From Amycolatopsis alba DSM 44262 (GTDB taxonomy: Bacteria; Actinomycetota; Actinomycetes; Mycobacteriales; Pseudonocardiaceae): a stretch of 64,000 bases of DNA. The translations under genes were made by a program, and so were the position numbers. The stretch spans positions 2,373,665 through 2,437,664 of the forward strand of contig NZ_KB913032.1 in assembly GCF_000384215.1 (NCBI RefSeq), written 5' to 3'. Positions 61,265-64,000 of this stretch are shown piece after piece; the stretch's first letter is position 1, and every line of letters starts with the position of its first letter. Below the pieces are notes generated by a model. The model was not told the origin of the DNA. It searched no databases and saw only the letters and a list, made by a program, of their open reading frames with translations.

Positions 61265-62107
61265 ATGACCGAGACGGCCGAACTGGGCGACTTCCTCAAG
61301 GCACGCAGGGCCGCACTGGATCCGGCCGACCTCGGCCTCCCGACCGGGTTCAACCAGCGGCGGGTCGCCGGGCTGCGGCGCGAGGAGCTCGCACAGCTGG
61401 CCGGGATCAGCGTCGACTACTACACCCGGCTGGAGCAGGGCCGGGCGCGCAACGTGTCCGATTCCGTCCTCGAGTCGCTGAGCCGGGCGCTGCGGCTGCA
61501 CCGCGATGAGGAAACCTACCTGCGCAATCTGGCCGCCCCGAAGCGCAAACGCGCCGCGCGGCCGCGAGCGCAGCGGATCCGGCCCGAACTGCAGCTGATG
61601 CTGAACGCGATCCAGTCCCCGGCGTTCGTCTTCGGCCGCTACCTGGACGTGCTGGCCTGGAACCCGCTCGGCGGCGCGCTGTCCTTCGACTTCGGCGGCA
61701 GGACGCCCGGCGAGCGCAACATCCCGAAGATGTTCTTCCTCGACGAGCACGCCCGCGAGATGCACCCGGAGTGGGCGACGGTGGCGAAGGAGGTCGTGGC
61801 GAACCTCCGGTCCGAGAGCGGGAAGTACCCGGACGACCCGTACCTCGCCCAGCTCGTCGGCGAACTCTCCCTCGGCAGCGAGGAGTTCCGGAAGCTGTGG
61901 GCGAAGCACACCGTGCGCGAGAAAGCACACTCGTGGAAGGTGATGATCAACCCGATCGTGGGTGAGCTCCGGCTGCGCTACGAGACGCTGCGGCTGCCCG
62001 ACGATCCGGACCTGGCCCTGGTGATCTACACCGCCGAGCCCGGCTCCGAAAGCGAGCGGGCGCTCGGCCTGCTCGCCAGCTGGGTCGCCGATCCCGCGCA
62101 CGCCTGA
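61265..62107 (+). CDS. XRE-family regulator with MmyB-like domain
   Basis: A 280-residue protein. The N-terminal helix-turn-helix is RREELAQLAGISVDYYTRLEQGRARNVSDSVLESLSRALRL. The C-terminal two-thirds match the MmyB-like/PAS-type ligand domain found in many streptomycete regulators (SPAFVFGRYLDVLAWNPLGGAL). It may respond to a fatty-acid-type ligand. Target genes are unknown; DNA ligase follows by 47 nt. Confidence 0.9.
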   Translation: MTETAELGDFLKARRAALDPADLGLPTGFNQRRVAGLRREELAQLAGISVDYYTRLEQGRARNVSDSVLESLSRALRLHRDEETYLRNLAAPKRKRAARPRAQRIRPELQLMLNAIQSPAFVFGRYLDVLAWNPLGGALSFDFGGRTPGERNIPKMFFLDEHAREMHPEWATVAKEVVANLRSESGKYPDDPYLAQLVGELSLGSEEFRKLWAKHTVREKAHSWKVMINPIVGELRLRYETLRLPDDPDLALVIYTAEPGSESERALGLLASWVADPAHA

Positions 62108-62154
62108 ACCCGCTCGGCGCCGAAACTGTCGGTGCGCGGGTTCATGATGGACCC

Positions 62155-63672
62155 ATGTTGCTCACCGCGGTGGTGACCGCGTCGGCCGAACTGGCCGCCA
62201 CGAGGTCCAGGAAGGCGAAGATCGCCACCCTGGCCGCACTGCTGCGCGCCGCGGGCGAGCTGGAGCTTCCCGCGGTCGTCGCGTTCCTCACCGGACAGCC
62301 GACGCAGGGCCGCGTCGGCACCGGCTGGCGGACCCTGGCCGAGCTGAACGCGGCTCCGGCCGCCGAGCCGTCGTTGACCGTGGCCGAGGTCGACACGGCG
62401 CTCGGCACGGTGGGAGCGGCGTCCGGCTCCGGCTCGGTGAAGCTGCGCGCGGACACCTTGCGGGCGCTGTTCACCAAGATGACGAAGAACGAGCAGGAGT
62501 TCCTGTTCCGGCTGCTCACCGGCGAGCTGCGGCAGGGCGCGCTCGAAGGGATCATGGTGGACGCCATCGCGGCGGCGGCCGAGATCCCGGCCGAGGAGGT
62601 CCGGCGGGCCTTCATGCTGTCCGGGCAGCTGCCGGTGACGGGCCTCGCCGCGATGACCGGCGGCCGGGAACGGCTGGCGGAGTTCAAGCTGGCGCTGGGC
62701 AGGCCGATCCGGCCCATGCTGGCGTCGCCGGCGGAGTCGCTGGAAGAGGCTGTCACCGAGCACGCCGAGGCGCTGGTCGAGTACAAAATGGACGGTGCGC
62801 GGATCCAGGTCCACCGCGACGGCGACGAGGTGCACGTCTACACGCGGACGTTGCGGGAGATCACCGGCAGCGTCGGCGAACTGGTGGACCTCGTGCGCTC
62901 ACTGCCTTGCACGTCGGTGGTACTCGACGGCGAGACGCTGGCCCTGACCGACGACGGCAGGCCGAGACCGTTCCAGGAGACGATGAGCCGGTTCGGGAGC
63001 ACCCGCGAGGAGCAGGTCAAGGCGTTGCTGCTGCGGCCGTACTTCTTCGACTGCCTGCACCTCGACGGCACGGACCTGCTGGACGCGCCACTGTCCGAAC
63101 GGAACGCCGCGCTGCGCGAGGTCGCCGGTGAGCACGTGATCCCCGGCGAGATCGCGCCGTCGTCGGCCGCGGAGGTGCTGGAAGCGGCGATGGCCGCCGG
63201 GCACGAGGGCGTGATGGTCAAGGATCTCGCGTCGCCGTACGCGGCGGGCCGCCGCGGGCGCGCGTGGCTCAAGGTGAAACCGGTGCACACGATCGACCTG
63301 GTCGTACTCGCCGCGGAATGGGGTCACGGCAGGCGCACCGGCACGCTGTCGAACCTGCATCTCGGCGCGCGCGACCCCGGCGGCGGGCCGCCGATCATGG
63401 TCGGCAAGACGTTCAAGGGCATGACGGACGAACTGCTGGCTTGGCAGACGAAGACGTTCCAGGAGATCGAAACGCATCGAACGGACTGGGCGGTGCACGT
63501 GCGGCCGGAACTCGTCGTCGAAATCGAACTCGACGGAGCCCAGGTCAGCACGCGGTATCCGGGTGGGCTGGCGCTGCGCTTCGCGCGGGTCGTGCGGTAC
63601 CGGCCGGACAAGGAGGCCGCCGACGCCGACACCATCGACACCGTCCGCGGCCTCCTCAAACCCGGCAGTTAG
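62155..63672 (+). CDS. ligB: ATP-dependent DNA ligase, LigB type
   Basis: A 505-residue ligase of archaeal/LigB type. The N-terminal domain (1-190) is the DNA-binding domain; the adenylated lysine is Lys211 in VEYKMDGARIQ; further motifs are LDGETLAL, GHEGVMVKD and RRGRAWLKVK, then an OB domain. It seals nicks in repair, in addition to the NAD-dependent essential ligase. ATG 62155. Confidence 0.93.
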   Translation: MLLTAVVTASAELAATRSRKAKIATLAALLRAAGELELPAVVAFLTGQPTQGRVGTGWRTLAELNAAPAAEPSLTVAEVDTALGTVGAASGSGSVKLRADTLRALFTKMTKNEQEFLFRLLTGELRQGALEGIMVDAIAAAAEIPAEEVRRAFMLSGQLPVTGLAAMTGGRERLAEFKLALGRPIRPMLASPAESLEEAVTEHAEALVEYKMDGARIQVHRDGDEVHVYTRTLREITGSVGELVDLVRSLPCTSVVLDGETLALTDDGRPRPFQETMSRFGSTREEQVKALLLRPYFFDCLHLDGTDLLDAPLSERNAALREVAGEHVIPGEIAPSSAAEVLEAAMAAGHEGVMVKDLASPYAAGRRGRAWLKVKPVHTIDLVVLAAEWGHGRRTGTLSNLHLGARDPGGGPPIMVGKTFKGMTDELLAWQTKTFQEIETHRTDWAVHVRPELVVEIELDGAQVSTRYPGGLALRFARVVRYRPDKEAADADTIDTVRGLLKPGS

Positions 63673-63713
63673 TCCTCTGGATGCGGTCCTTGCGCGCGCG
63701 ACGGCCGCCGTCA

Positions 63714-63770
63714 GTGTCGCGAAAGCCACTTTCGGGACATCAGACGTCGCGAAAGTGGCTTTCGCGACAC
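63714..63770. repeat. 57-bp palindromic element, copy 2
   Basis: The arms are identical to those of copy 1 at 13330-13386, including the single mismatch in the left arm. The loop is ATCAGAC, the reverse complement of the copy 1 loop GTCTGAT. It follows the ligase gene by 41 nt. Confidence 0.85.
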
Positions 63771-63806
63771 GCCTGACCCTCTACCTGGGACACCGGCGTC
63801 GGCACG

Positions 63807-63860
63807 GGTGGTCGTGAGTGGCAAGTGGGGTCAGAACACGAATCGCCACTCACGACCACC
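63807..63860. repeat. GTGAGTGG-family hairpin
   Basis: The perfect 16-bp arms GGTGGTCGTGAGTGGC and GCCACTCACGACCACC (63807-63822 and 63845-63860) have a 22-nt loop ending in ACACGAATC. Similar half-elements occur around 29703 and 29888. Confidence 0.75.
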
Positions 63861-63915
63861 CTGGACCCACCGCCCACCGCCGCGTTTCGTCACCTGCTTG
63901 CGAGGACGAAACGCA

Positions 63916-64000
63916 TCAGTAGCAGCGATCCGACGAGATCTTGTAGGTGTAGTTGTTCGAGAGGTTGGAAGTCACCTCGAACCGGATCTTGTGATACACC
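63916..64000 (-). CDS. C-terminal end of an unidentified gene (truncated by the window)
   Basis: The minus-strand frame ends YKISSDRCY-stop; the visible 27 residues are VYHKIRFEVTSNLSNNYTYK and on. The Asn/Thr/Ser content suggests a secreted protein. The gene begins outside the window, so nothing more can be said. Confidence 0.5.
   Translation of the reverse strand, partial: VYHKIRFEVTSNLSNNYTYKISSDRCY

Noticed and set aside
63673..63915. Coding sequence after ligB
   Set aside because: Frames here only reflect the palindromic repeats, which translate into matching Arg/Lys/Ser-rich strings on both strands.

Overview
The window is GC-rich and gene-dense, with many GTG starts and 4-nt start/stop overlaps. 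It looks like chromosomal DNA of a filamentous actinomycete, most likely family Pseudonocardiaceae (Amycolatopsis-like). The markers are a mycothiol deacetylase (MshB), a WhiB2/WhmD-type regulator, an LpqW-like lipoprotein, a mannose-phosphate operon next to whiB, and several gene neighbourhoods in the order I recall from Mycobacterium. I see no phage, plasmid, transposase, CRISPR, tRNA or rRNA. The genus is inferred; no search was run.

Layout. 1-8.3 kb: a minus-strand mannose-activation operon (DUF3499, manB, Trm112-like, TobH-like, manA partial), a divergent zincin-fold protein with a degenerate active site, a large membrane glycosyltransferase and whiB2. 8.4-11.3 kb: a site-2 protease and the mshB cluster. 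11.4-22 kb: an oligopeptide ABC transporter split into convergent halves, LpqW and TypA. 22-24.4 kb: a 52-residue Cys/Lys-rich protein behind an IdeR/DmdR-type iron box, a YciI-like protein, trpS behind a Trp-codon attenuator, and a Nudix hydrolase. 24.5-29.7 kb: a two-component system divergent from a secreted LolA-like protein and an ABC exporter. 29.9-33.6 kb: a thiamine-type ABC importer. 33.7-39.5 kb: small and accessory genes, including a pterin dehydratase, a Doc/RHH toxin-antitoxin pair, an M28 peptidase and unknowns. 39.6-48 kb: ychF and DNA repair (Ada-AlkA, Ogt, SbcCD, RmuC). 48-57.7 kb: DUF6542 protein, ispH, xseA/xseB, glpX, a trypsin, a ferredoxin-NADP reductase and fumC, a housekeeping block with mycobacterial-type synteny. 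57.7-64 kb: TetR/SRPBCC/EamA, twin lipoproteins, an XRE regulator, DNA ligase B and a truncated gene at the edge.

Most genes are ordinary. The unusual material lies between genes. There is a set of long, near-perfect intergenic palindromes that fall into sequence families (two copies of one 57-bp element with the loop inverted, several GTGAAGGCC hairpins, GTGAGTGG hairpins) and a 21-22 bp repeat family (core GACGGACGACACGCGTG) found at two loci. Other regulatory candidates are an inverted pair of perfect DnaA boxes, a classical tryptophan attenuator before trpS, an iron box plus leader hairpin before the 52-residue gene, TCTCAGC direct repeats at a two-component locus, and a hairpin that would mask the ispH ribosome binding site.
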